This document shows, one piece after another, positions 8,518 to 16,169 of a stretch of DNA of 64,000 bases. A program made the translations under genes and the position numbers. Source of the stretch: an uncultured Phascolarctobacterium sp. (GTDB taxonomy: Bacteria > Bacillota > Negativicutes > Acidaminococcales > Acidaminococcaceae); the NCBI GenBank assembly GCA_900541915.1, contig UQLS01000004.1:62001-126000 (forward strand), in the 5' to 3' direction. The stretch's first letter is position 1; each line of letters opens with the position of its first letter. The notes beneath the pieces are model-generated. The model was given only the letters and a program-made list of their open reading frames with translations. It did not search any database and had not been told where the DNA came from.

Positions 8518-8958
8518 CTATTCATCACCGGCCAGCGAACGATGCGCCAGCCCTACACACATTTCATTAAGATTGAGCACGCCTACGCCCATAAAGATAG
8601 CGACGCACAGATGCTCGCCGCAGCGTGCCAGACCGATTTTGCCGCCTACGTTGAAGCCTGCCGCCTTGCGCATTACCTGCTCGATAGCAGCATGCGCCGC
8701 ACCTGCAACCGCGCCTGCGCCTACATGGGTTTCGCTTACCAGGCCCTGACGCTGGGCAGCTACTACGGCACGCTCAATAATCTTGACTACGGAGGGCATA
8801 AACTCGCCGCCGAAATCAACTGCCGTTGTGCGGATGCCCTGCTTGTCCATAATCTCCTTCACCTTCAGCTCCTCCTGACGGGTAGCGGTAAGAGCGATAC
8901 GCAGAGCCGCACGGCCTATATCAACACTGCTGAACATACTTCTGTTTGCTTCCTGCAT
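8518..8958 (-). CDS. HutP-like RNA-binding antiterminator
   Basis: This 146-residue soluble protein resembles HutP, the histidine-activated, metal-dependent RNA-binding antiterminator of Bacillus hut operons. I see the HutP-type helix with an alanine-rich A-A-H-A-A-I-E-Q stretch (His89), the strand pair G-G-K-I-G-L-A-R-x-G-E-H-L, and the C-terminal V-G-L-A-H-R end (His139). Two histidines match HutP metal/ligand positions by eye; the first histidine of the H-x3-H pair of B. subtilis HutP seems absent. It lies inside a serine-degradation operon, so it may sense serine rather than histidine. The symporter leader upstream has a matching attenuator-like hairpin. The family call is fairly good; ligand and target are inference. 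Confidence 0.62.
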   Translation of the reverse strand: MQEANRSMFSSVDIGRAALRIALTATRQEELKVKEIMDKQGIRTTAVDFGGEFMPSVVKIIERAVVAAQRQGLVSETHVGAGAVAGAAHAAIEQVMRKAAGFNVGGKIGLARCGEHLCVAIFMGVGVLNLNEMCVGLAHRSLAGDE

Positions 8959-8962
8959 CTGT

Positions 8963-10372
8963 TTATTCCTCTTCTCTTACTATAACTTCTTTGATTCTTT
9001 CCTTATCCAGCACTGCTACCAGCAAAAATACTCCGATGCACAGCAGCCATTCAAAATAAATAACATGGCTCAGTACATGCAGCGCCGGTACAAATTCCCA
9101 GACCACGATACCGATAAGGCCTGCCAAAGTTGTCCAGAAAGCACTGCTCTTGCGGCACAGTCCCGGCGCGAACACCGTAAAGAGGAACACGCAGGTCAGC
9201 GCCGTAGTCATGGACAGACCGGCAATCATGGTTTTTAAGATGCCTGCGGCGTTAAAGGCAAACCACAGGGTAACAAGTCCCACCACGAAGATGGTCAGAC
9301 GGTTTATTTTAACAAATTTATCGTCGCTGATGGACGGATTGATGAAACGCTTGTAAATATCCTGCGAAAACAGCGTACCGGCACCTAAAAGAATGGTGCA
9401 GGCGGTGGAAACATCCGCTGCCCACAAAGCCGCCAGCGTTACACCTGCCGCTACCGGATTCAGGCTCATAACAACCTGCGGCAGCGCCATAGTAGCGGTA
9501 ATATCGGGGAACTGCACCTTCGCCACAATACCCAGCACCGCACATAAAAAGCCGATAGGGAAAATCAAAAGGCCGCCCAACACAAAACCGTTGCGCGCCG
9601 TCTTGGCATCCCTGGCGCCGCAGGCAATCTGCACAGGTCCCTGCGCCGTAATCGCCTGGGTAATCATAACTATGAACCAGCCAATAATAACTGCCATGGG
9701 AATGCCGCCCAGCGGGTCAAGCATCACGGACGCATCGGGCAAAGCTGCGGTAATAGCTGCCATGCCGCCTGCCTTGCTCACAGCAGTAAGACAGGAGTAT
9801 AAAACGCCCAGGTAGATTAAAATAACGCTGACCATATTGGACAAGCCGCTGGACCACAGACCGCCGATAAGGGTAATACCAATAAACACCACGGCACTCA
9901 TCATCATACCGCCGTGGAAGCTGAAAATATCCGGCAGCAGCGAAGCTAAGATAGCGCCGCCTGCCAGGTACTGCAAAGCAGTAATAACGCACATAATGAT
10001 AACAAGGCCAACCGCGCTGATAACGCGGCCCTTGGTATCGTAGTATTTTTCAAAAAATTCCGGGATAGTGGAAACCTGCATGGCACGCAGCTTGCCTGCC
10101 GCTGCCAGACCCATAACGATGGCACCTGCCGCCCAGGCTGCATTATACCAGCCAGCCGCCATGCCGACCTTGAAAGCGTTTTCCGCTACACCTACGGTGG
10201 AAGCCGCACCTACAGCAAGCCCCGTAATATTAACTGCAATCAGGCCCGTACCCAGCTTGCGTCCGGCAAACAGATACTCTGTCGAGCCCTTGTCGGCACG
10301 CCGCTTCACCCAGAAGCTGATGCCGAACAGCATAGCAATGTACAGACACACGATAAATAATTGAACAGACAT
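8963..10372 (-). CDS. Sodium:solute symporter (SSS family), probably for serine
   Basis: This 469-residue inner-membrane carrier has about 12-13 hydrophobic segments. The early motif Y-L-F-A-G-R-K-L-G and the following glycine-rich helix with N-I-T-G-L-A-V-G-A are typical of the sodium:solute symporter family (SSS, LeuT fold). It ends with a hydrophilic tail. It is the first gene of the operon with the HutP-like protein, SdaAB, SdaAA and RidA, so L-serine or a related amino acid is the likely substrate (inference). The stop lies 4 bp before the HutP-like start. Confidence 0.85.
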   Translation of the reverse strand: MSVQLFIVCLYIAMLFGISFWVKRRADKGSTEYLFAGRKLGTGLIAVNITGLAVGAASTVGVAENAFKVGMAAGWYNAAWAAGAIVMGLAAAGKLRAMQVSTIPEFFEKYYDTKGRVISAVGLVIIMCVITALQYLAGGAILASLLPDIFSFHGGMMMSAVVFIGITLIGGLWSSGLSNMVSVILIYLGVLYSCLTAVSKAGGMAAITAALPDASVMLDPLGGIPMAVIIGWFIVMITQAITAQGPVQIACGARDAKTARNGFVLGGLLIFPIGFLCAVLGIVAKVQFPDITATMALPQVVMSLNPVAAGVTLAALWAADVSTACTILLGAGTLFSQDIYKRFINPSISDDKFVKINRLTIFVVGLVTLWFAFNAAGILKTMIAGLSMTTALTCVFLFTVFAPGLCRKSSAFWTTLAGLIGIVVWEFVPALHVLSHVIYFEWLLCIGVFLLVAVLDKERIKEVIVREEE

Positions 10373-10415
10373 AAATAACTACCTCACTTCCATGCTACAA
10401 AATACTGCAATCCTG

Positions 10416-10452
10416 CAAAAATCCTTGCCGCTCCTGCGGCGCTACCATACTA
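10416..10452 (-). promoter_or_regulatory. Attenuator-like hairpin with UAG triplets in the serine operon leader
   Basis: On the minus strand two UAG triplets (10450-10452 and 10442-10444, five bases apart) stand immediately before a GCCGC-AGGA-GCGGC hairpin (10427-10440). The hairpin is followed by a U-rich stretch (10416-10423). HutP proteins bind NAG repeats near a terminator, so this could be the target of the HutP-like protein of the same operon. The hairpin is short and the U-run is broken, so the call is tentative. Confidence 0.45.
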
Positions 10453-10477
10453 CCAAATCCGGTAATAAATTATCCTC

Positions 10478-10506
10478 ATTATAGCAATATTCGCTGCAAA
10501 ATGAAA
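10478..10506 (-). promoter_or_regulatory. Candidate sigma-70 promoter of the serine operon
   Basis: The -10 TATAAT (10478-10483) is preceded by TTTCAT (10501-10506) with 17-bp spacing on the minus strand. Transcription would start about 100 bp before the symporter and include the UAG/hairpin leader. Confidence 0.5.
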
Positions 10507-10665
10507 GCATCCTGCTAAAATTCTTTCTTTATGTAAAACATATGCAAAATTTTTTACAAAAAAGCACCACTGACAGGATTTTGACTGTTCATGTCGAATT
10601 TTTTAAGTTATAATTGAAAGAGTGCACAAATGCACCAATCCTAAACAGTAAGCAAGGAGGCCGTT

Positions 10666-10905
10666 ATGTATACCTATCAAACCAGCGGAACCTGTTCCCG
10701 CAGCATCAGCTTCGATATCATCGACGGCAAACTGCACAACGTCAGCTTTGTGGGAGGCTGTCCCGGCAACCTCAAATCCATCGGCAAACTGGTTGAAGGC
10801 ATGGAAGCCCAGAAAGTTGCCGAACTGCTGCGCGGCGTAAAATGCGGCAGTCGCCCTACCAGCTGCGGCGATCAGCTGGCGCAAGCCATCCTTGAGCATT
10901 TATAA
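10666..10905 (+). CDS. TSCPD domain protein (TIGR03905 type)
   Basis: This 79-residue protein has the TSCPD features: an N-terminal T-S-G-T-C-S, then G-G-C-x-G-N-L-K-S-I, and a C-terminal V-K-C-G-S-R-P-T-S-C-x-D-Q-L-A. The cysteines could bind a metal. The same domain is found at the C-terminus of some ribonucleotide reductases. Stand-alone copies have no known function. It has an AAGGAGG ribosome site and lies 38 bp before corA. Confidence 0.8.
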   Translation: MYTYQTSGTCSRSISFDIIDGKLHNVSFVGGCPGNLKSIGKLVEGMEAQKVAELLRGVKCGSRPTSCGDQLAQAILEHL

Positions 10906-10943
10906 ACCCTGAGTATCTGCCCTGACGAAAGGAGGAGTCACCG

Positions 10944-11894
10944 ATGTACAAAATTGTAAAAAGTTCGGATAACAGTCTGGACGAACTGGAAATCAGCACT
11001 TTGGAAAAAGGCAGCTGGATAGACGCTGTGGCCCCTTCTGAGGAGGAACTGCAGGAAATAGCCGCTGCCACCAATATCCAGATGGATTTTCTCACCGCCG
11101 CACTGGACGAAGAAGAAAAATCCCGTATCGAAATCGAAGACGACCAGATTCTCGTCCTCGTGGATATTCCTTTTCTGCGCAGCAATAAAGACTATGACAC
11201 CCTGCCTTTGGGCATTATCATTACCGAAAATCACATCGTCACCGTATGTCTGGAGCCTAACGCCGTTACGGCAGACTTTGCGGCTCACAACAGCCGTTTG
11301 TTCTCTACCTTTAAAAAGACGCGCTTTCTGTTCCAGATTCTGTATAAATCGGCGACTTTGTACCTGAAATATATCCGTATCATTATCCGCCGCACCGACG
11401 AATTGGAGCAGCACCTGCGTCAGTCCATGCAGAACTCCGAGCTGTTTAACCTGCTGGATCTGCAAAAATCTCTGACCTACTTCTCCACCTCTTTGCGCGG
11501 CAACTACATTATTCTGGAAAAGCTGCTGCGTCTGCGCAGCGCAACCCAGTCCCAGCACATCGTCAAATTATATGAAGAAGACGAAGATTTGCTGGAAGAC
11601 GTTATTATCGAATACAAACAGGCTGTCGAGATGGTTGAAATGTACAGCCACATTTTAAACAGCATGATGGAAGTTTTCGCCAGCATCATCAGCAACAACC
11701 TGAACTTAGTCATGAAATTCTTGGCTTCCGTTACCATTATTCTGGCGATTCCTACTTTGATTTCCGGTCTGTGGGGCATGAACGTGGAAGTTCCCTTTGC
11801 TGAAAACCCCTACGGCTTTATGATTGTACTGAGCGTAGCCCTCTGTGTTTCCGGTTTTGCCGGCTACCTGCTGTGGAAGCGCCGCATGTTCTGA
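10944..11894 (+). CDS. corA: CorA family magnesium/divalent cation channel
   Basis: This 316-residue inner-membrane channel has a large cytoplasmic N-terminal alpha/beta and helical part. Two C-terminal membrane segments follow (about 255-275 and 290-310). The signature G-M-N stands in L-W-G-M-N-V-E-V at the end of the first one. The start follows AAAGGAGG. The family imports Mg2+, Co2+ or Ni2+; which ion cannot be told from the sequence. The 76-residue gene 15 bp downstream may be cotranscribed. Confidence 0.93.
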   Translation: MYKIVKSSDNSLDELEISTLEKGSWIDAVAPSEEELQEIAAATNIQMDFLTAALDEEEKSRIEIEDDQILVLVDIPFLRSNKDYDTLPLGIIITENHIVTVCLEPNAVTADFAAHNSRLFSTFKKTRFLFQILYKSATLYLKYIRIIIRRTDELEQHLRQSMQNSELFNLLDLQKSLTYFSTSLRGNYIILEKLLRLRSATQSQHIVKLYEEDEDLLEDVIIEYKQAVEMVEMYSHILNSMMEVFASIISNNLNLVMKFLASVTIILAIPTLISGLWGMNVEVPFAENPYGFMIVLSVALCVSGFAGYLLWKRRMF

Positions 11895-11909
11895 TACAGG
11901 AGTGATTGC

Positions 11910-12140
11910 ATGTCCAAAGTTACTGCTGAACAGCTCTTGGCTGGCATCGTCTTTGGCGATACTGACAACAGCGAATATATTTATCTTCCCGGCGGCGAAG
12001 TAGGCAGCGAAGACCCCTTCTGCATTATGGAACGCCAGGGCAGCACGACCGACCTGCCACTTGAGGAAGCAGTCCGCATGGTGCAGCGCCTGCAGCTTAA
12101 GCCCTGCGCGCACCCCGAACTGGGAAAAAGATCATACTGA
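11910..12140 (+). CDS. Hypothetical small protein
   Basis: I do not recognise this 76-residue acidic protein. It is soluble, has two cysteines (one near the middle, one near the C-terminus) and no signal peptide. A fair ribosome site (CAGGAGTG) and 15-bp spacing from corA suggest cotranscription. Codon use is like that of its neighbours, so it is probably a real gene. Confidence 0.6.
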   Translation: MSKVTAEQLLAGIVFGDTDNSEYIYLPGGEVGSEDPFCIMERQGSTTDLPLEEAVRMVQRLQLKPCAHPELGKRSY

Positions 12141-12188
12141 CACTATGGACGGCGCCGCCGTCCTTTTTACTTTCACAAGCATATTATA

Positions 12189-12830
12189 ATGGAGGAAAAC
12201 ATGGCTGAATTTATCCTTATTGATTTGGCAGGCTGGCCCCGCCGCACTTTTTTTGAGCATTACCTGCACGAGATTCCCTGTACCTACAGTTTGACAACTA
12301 ATATCGACATCACTCATATCAGAAAGCAGCACCTGCGCCTGTATCCGGCGCTGCTGTACGCGCTGACCCGCACCGTCAATCAGTTTCCCCAGTTCCGCAC
12401 GGCTTTGGACAGCGAAGGACGTCCCGGCATTTTCAGCGAAATGCTGCCCTGCTATACGGTTTTTCAGCCTGAAACGGAAACCTTTACCAATATCTGGACG
12501 AAAGTTACAGGCAGTTACAGCGATTTTGCCGCTGCCTATGAACGCGACCTGACAGAATACGGTGCTGCACTTGCTATTGAAGGCAAGCCAAATACGCCGC
12601 CTAACAGTTTCCCCGTTTCCATGGTACCGTGGGAAAGCTTTACCGGCTTTAACCTTAACCTGCCTAAAGGCAGCACCTACCTGCTGCCCATCTTCACCTT
12701 CGGCAAATTTATGGAGCAGGACGGGCACACCCTCATCCCTCTGTCCGTCCAGGCACATCACGCCGTCTGCGATGGCTTCCACGTCTGCCGTTTTCTCAAG
12801 CAGCTGCGGGAAGAAATAAACAATTTATAA
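12189..12830 (+). CDS. cat: Chloramphenicol O-acetyltransferase homologue (CAT type A fold)
   Basis: This 213-residue protein matches classical trimeric CAT enzymes along its length. It has Y-S-L-T-T-N-I-D-I-T near residue 35-45, a P-W-x-S-F-T-G-F-N-L-N segment in the middle, and the active-site motif H-H-A-V-C-D-G-F-H near residue 190, whose second histidine is the catalytic base. The family moves an acetyl group from acetyl-CoA to chloramphenicol. Chromosomal homologues may have other acceptors, so resistance is not proven. The ATG at 12189 follows ATGGAGG-like bases; a second ATG four codons later is a possible start. The gene is GC-typical for the window, with no mobile element beside it. 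Confidence 0.85.
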   Translation: MEENMAEFILIDLAGWPRRTFFEHYLHEIPCTYSLTTNIDITHIRKQHLRLYPALLYALTRTVNQFPQFRTALDSEGRPGIFSEMLPCYTVFQPETETFTNIWTKVTGSYSDFAAAYERDLTEYGAALAIEGKPNTPPNSFPVSMVPWESFTGFNLNLPKGSTYLLPIFTFGKFMEQDGHTLIPLSVQAHHAVCDGFHVCRFLKQLREEINNL

Positions 12831-12840
12831 TACTGCAAAC

Positions 12841-12874
12841 AAAAAGCGTAAGCCCTTCAAGGCTTACGCTTTAT
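12841..12874. terminator. Bidirectional terminator between cat and the DUF1848 gene
   Basis: The stem AAAGCGTAAGCC/GGCTTACGCTTT has flanking A and T runs and serves the convergent genes on either side. Confidence 0.85.
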
Positions 12875-12885
12875 TATTTATATAA

Positions 12886-13824
12886 CTAAAAATCAAATGC
12901 AGTCTGACTCATCCTGCAGGACTTCATCTTTCTTTCCGTCACCTTATCCTCTGCCCCTAAAGTACCTGTCAAAAGCGGTGCTTTGGGGTCATGCAGCTTA
13001 AAATTCTGTACTGCTTTAGCAGCGCTGTTGGTAGCGTAGCAGTACTGGCAGCCGTGGCAGCAGGTATCATAACTGCCAATGTCGATGCTCTCGACGCAGC
13101 CGCATTCCAGGCGCTGGTTTTTATCCTTGGCCAGCTGCAGCGGGCAGTTGAGCAATTTACCAAAAAGCTCCGCATCTACGCAGTGCGCATGCTCAATACC
13201 ATACTGCCGCAAATCAATGCTTTCCGCGCAGGTATCCAGCTTTAATCCATAGCCGCCGGCAATTTCTGCCAGCTGAGCTGCCAGTCTTCTCTGCTCTTCC
13301 TCAGACAGCTGGCGTGCATGAAGCGTCTTAATATTACGGGCAGCACTGCGGTATAAATCTAAAAAGCTGATAGTACACTTTTTGGTGTAAGGCGCAAGCT
13401 TCTCGGCCAGCTTTGCAAAGTAATAGGAGTGATAAGCAAAATCATACTTATCGCTGTAAAAAATCGGGTCATAGCGCCAGATAACCCGCTCCGTTCCAAC
13501 AATATCGGCAAGCTTCTGAAAGGCAGGTATAATAACCCTGCTTTTGGAAGGAACATGGCTTTCCACGTCCTGCCCGTAAGCGTTTAACGTAAACTGAAAA
13601 TAGTATATGTAATCTTTAAGTTCGTTCAGTCTGTCCAGCATAGGCAGCGGATTCTTTGTCCAAAAGACGATACCGTCCACCACCTCCGGACGCAAATCAA
13701 TACGGCTGACCTGGTGCGCGTTCATAGGATTGCGTACCAATACATAGCCTTCTTGAATACGGTTAAAAAACCACTCTGCATAAAAGGCAGGTATATCCGT
13801 CCTGCGGCTGGCGCTTATCAGCAT
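12886..13824 (-). CDS. DUF1848 family protein
   Basis: This 312-residue protein begins M-L-I-S-A-S-R-R-T-D-I-P-A-F, the usual DUF1848 start. I chose the ATG at 13824 because AAGGAGA stands seven bases before it, although the frame is open 20 codons further. Near the C-terminus a cysteine-rich stretch (C-G-C-V-E-S..., then C-C-H-G-C-Q-Y-C-Y-A) could hold an iron-sulphur cluster. The fold looks like a TIM barrel, with D-P-I-F and W-R-Y-D motifs. The function is unknown; a radical-SAM-like or DNA-repair-type role has been guessed for relatives but is unproven. Confidence 0.8.
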   Translation of the reverse strand: MLISASRRTDIPAFYAEWFFNRIQEGYVLVRNPMNAHQVSRIDLRPEVVDGIVFWTKNPLPMLDRLNELKDYIYYFQFTLNAYGQDVESHVPSKSRVIIPAFQKLADIVGTERVIWRYDPIFYSDKYDFAYHSYYFAKLAEKLAPYTKKCTISFLDLYRSAARNIKTLHARQLSEEEQRRLAAQLAEIAGGYGLKLDTCAESIDLRQYGIEHAHCVDAELFGKLLNCPLQLAKDKNQRLECGCVESIDIGSYDTCCHGCQYCYATNSAAKAVQNFKLHDPKAPLLTGTLGAEDKVTERKMKSCRMSQTAFDF

Positions 13825-13852
13825 GCTATATCTCCTTTCCCGACAAATACAA

Positions 13853-13889
13853 ACAGGATGATACCTGCAGTCAGCAAATATCATCCTGT
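13853..13889 (-). terminator. Terminator of the Na/Pi cotransporter gene
   Basis: The 11-bp stem ACAGGATGATA/TATCATCCTGT is followed on the minus strand by TTTGTATTTG. Confidence 0.7.
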
Positions 13890-13907
13890 AAATTATTGCA
13901 ATATTGT

Positions 13908-15515
13908 TTAGAAAGTACCCTGTACAATCTGGCTGATGTTCTTGGAATGGTCAGAAACACGCTTCATGTTAATCAAAAGTTCCAGCATCACAAAGCCGGC
14001 CATAGGCTCGCAGCGTTTTTCATTCAGACGCACAATATGGTTTTTACGAACTTCCTTCTGATATGCCTTTACCTGACGGCACATGGTAATAGCTTCGGCA
14101 GCGATGTTTTTGTCGTTTTTCTCCAAAGCTTCCAGAGCCTTACCGCTGGCTGCCATAACCAGCTCGCTCAGATGCTTGAGCTCTTCTTTCGCTTCATCAG
14201 AGAAGTTTACTTCATCTTCAAAAATAGTACGTGATTTCTTCGCCAGGGTTTCCGCATGGTCGCCGATACGTTCAATATCGTTGCAGGCATGCAAAAGACC
14301 AGTATGACGCGCACTGAGGTCTTCGCTCATCTGAGTTTCGCTCATCTCGGTCAGATAGCAGGTAATATCGGTTTCCAAAGCATCGACTACAGGCTCGTGT
14401 TCCATTACATACTTAACCTTGCCTTCATCATACTTGTTGATGGATTCCAGCGCCATACCCATATTCTTGCGGGCCAGATTACCCATACGGACAACTTCTT
14501 TTACCGCCAGGCTCATAGCGATAGACGGAGTTTTCAGCATAGCTTTGTCCAGATAGATGGGACGTCTGGAGATAATTTCTCCCTTGTCCGGCAGCAAGTG
14601 TTCGATAAAGCGGATAAAGTAATTAGCAAAGGGCATGAACAGCAAAGTGTTAATAACGTTAAATGCTGTATGAGCGTTAGCAATCTGACGGGCGATATCG
14701 CCTTCCGGAGAGATTGCCAATACCAGCTTAATAAACAGGGACATAAAGGTAACAAAGATGATACTGCCGATAACGTTGAACATTACGTGTGCCAGGCCAA
14801 CACGCTTAGCTGTAGTGTTGGCACGCAGAGATGCCAGAATAGCAGTAATACAGGTACCGATGTTGTCACCCAAAAGTACGGGGATAGCACCTTCCAGCGG
14901 AATCAGGCCCTGACCTGCCATAGCAATCAAAATACCGATAGTAGCACTGCTGGACTGAATAAGTACAGTCATGATAATACCAATGCCGACACCCAAAACA
15001 GGGTTATCAGAGAAGGAGCTGATAAAATCTACAAAGCCGGGATAACCACGCAGAGGCATAACTGCCTTGCCCATCATATCCATACCCAGCATCAAAATAC
15101 CAAAGCCCAGCATTACCTGGCCAAGATATTTGCTGCGGCGTCTTTTAGCCAGCAGCTGGATAATGAAACCGGCAAAAATAAGTACGGTGATATAATCAGA
15201 AAGCTTAAAGGCAATGAGCTGAGCGGTCATGGTAGTACCGATATTGGCGCCCATGATGATACCGAATGCCTGTTTCAGCGTCAGAAGGCCTGCATTAACC
15301 AGGCCTACGGTCATAACCGTCGTCGCACCGCTGGCCTGCAGCACTGCTGTAACCACAGCGCCTAAAAGTACACCCAGCGCCAGTACACCCGTCATCTTCT
15401 CCAGTATGCTCTGCAATTTGGAGCCGGCTGCTTTCTGCAGCCCGTCACCCATCAGCTGCATACCATACAAGAACAAAGCGATACCGCCCAAGAAACCTAA
15501 AAAGTAAGCTGTCAT
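13908..15515 (-). CDS. Na/Pi cotransporter family protein with PhoU-like domain
   Basis: This 535-residue inner-membrane protein has two inverted Na/Pi-cotransporter repeats in its first 310 residues (the G-A-N-I-G-T-T and G-D-N-I-G-T-C motifs mark the paired repeats, as do Q-A-S-G-A-T-T and Q-S-S-S-A-T). A helical PhoU-like domain fills about residues 340-535. The family takes up phosphate with sodium. The start follows GGAGG. The leader carries five TGTTAA/TTAACA boxes at 11-bp spacing, which suggests phosphate-dependent control. Confidence 0.92.
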   Translation of the reverse strand: MTAYFLGFLGGIALFLYGMQLMGDGLQKAAGSKLQSILEKMTGVLALGVLLGAVVTAVLQASGATTVMTVGLVNAGLLTLKQAFGIIMGANIGTTMTAQLIAFKLSDYITVLIFAGFIIQLLAKRRRSKYLGQVMLGFGILMLGMDMMGKAVMPLRGYPGFVDFISSFSDNPVLGVGIGIIMTVLIQSSSATIGILIAMAGQGLIPLEGAIPVLLGDNIGTCITAILASLRANTTAKRVGLAHVMFNVIGSIIFVTFMSLFIKLVLAISPEGDIARQIANAHTAFNVINTLLFMPFANYFIRFIEHLLPDKGEIISRRPIYLDKAMLKTPSIAMSLAVKEVVRMGNLARKNMGMALESINKYDEGKVKYVMEHEPVVDALETDITCYLTEMSETQMSEDLSARHTGLLHACNDIERIGDHAETLAKKSRTIFEDEVNFSDEAKEELKHLSELVMAASGKALEALEKNDKNIAAEAITMCRQVKAYQKEVRKNHIVRLNEKRCEPMAGFVMLELLINMKRVSDHSKNISQIVQGTF

Positions 15516-15536
15516 TTTTTTCCTCCGTAAAATTAC

Positions 15537-15621
15537 TGTTAAATTTGTGTTAAATTACTGTTAACTTTATTATACAGGAAAACCCTGTACCCATTGTTAA
15601 ATCAATGTTAAATTTATTATA
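15537..15621 (-). promoter_or_regulatory. Tandem Pho-box-like repeats and two -10 boxes upstream of the Na/Pi gene
   Basis: Read on the minus strand, TTAACA occurs five times: at 15606-15611, 15595-15600, 15559-15564, 15548-15553 and 15537-15542. Inside each group the period is exactly 11 bp, with 5-bp gaps. Two CTGTATAATAAA segments (-10 boxes at 15616-15621 and 15569-15574) stand before the two groups, so the unit looks duplicated. The 11-bp TTAACA direct repeat is the known PhoP box pattern of Bacillus. The link to a PhoP regulator here is inference. Confidence 0.65.
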
Positions 15622-15736
15622 CAGTAAATTCAGATAACAGTATAGGCAAAAAAGGAGTAAAAAAAACAAAAAAATTGCGCCACACAGACCGTGTGACGCA
15701 ACTAAAAAGGAGAGGTGTATGATGAAAAGATGTTGT

Positions 15737-15976
15737 TTATTGCAGCTGTCTGAGCAAAGCCATTGCTTCCTCCACATTCAGCACGCTGCCTACCGAGATA
15801 AGTCTGTCGTCAATAACCAGCGCCGGCAGGGCAATAGCTCCATAAGCTGCCACTTTACGGAATTCGGAAACCTTTTCAAATGTAGCTTTCATCTTCAGCT
15901 TCTTCAAAGCAACGGCAGTATTCTGCAGCAGCACTTCCGCCTGCTTAGTCATCGGCCCAAGTATCTTGACATGCAT
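15737..15976 (-). CDS. Thioredoxin-fold protein lacking the CXXC cysteines
   Basis: The 79-residue product starting M-H-V-K-I-L-G-P-M resembles the small redox-active disulphide proteins, in which a G-x-G-C-x-x-C motif follows the first strand. Here that place reads G-P-M-T-K-Q and there is no cysteine anywhere in the protein. The later P-A-L-V-I-D-D segment (cis-proline of the thioredoxin fold) is kept. I chose the ATG at 15976, behind AGGTGAT; a start at 16000 behind AAGGA is possible, and the frame stays open to 16060. It is probably redox-inactive. It could bind a metal or a partner protein. The function is unknown. Confidence 0.6.
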   Translation of the reverse strand: MHVKILGPMTKQAEVLLQNTAVALKKLKMKATFEKVSEFRKVAAYGAIALPALVIDDRLISVGSVLNVEEAMALLRQLQ

Positions 15977-16125
15977 TGTATCACCTGTCTTCCACTTCAT
16001 TTGGAGGTCCTTGCTTCCATGTCTATATAATACCAAACTATTATGACCAAAGTAGGTCAAAGAGGTAACAAGTTTGTGAAATAAAGATTTAAATGAGAAA
16101 AAATATTATTAACCATGTACAAAAT

Positions 16126-16155
16126 AAAACCGGCCCCTTACGGAGCCGGTTTTTC
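16126..16155 (-). terminator. Terminator of nifJ
   Basis: The stem AAAACCGGC/GCCGGTTTT lies 15 bp past the nifJ stop. Confidence 0.8.
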
Positions 16156-16169
16156 AGCTTTCAGACAGA

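Noticed and set aside
14256..15365. A 369-residue plus-strand frame opposite the Na/Pi gene
   Set aside because: Antisense shadow; the minus-strand gene has clear transporter repeats and a ribosome site.
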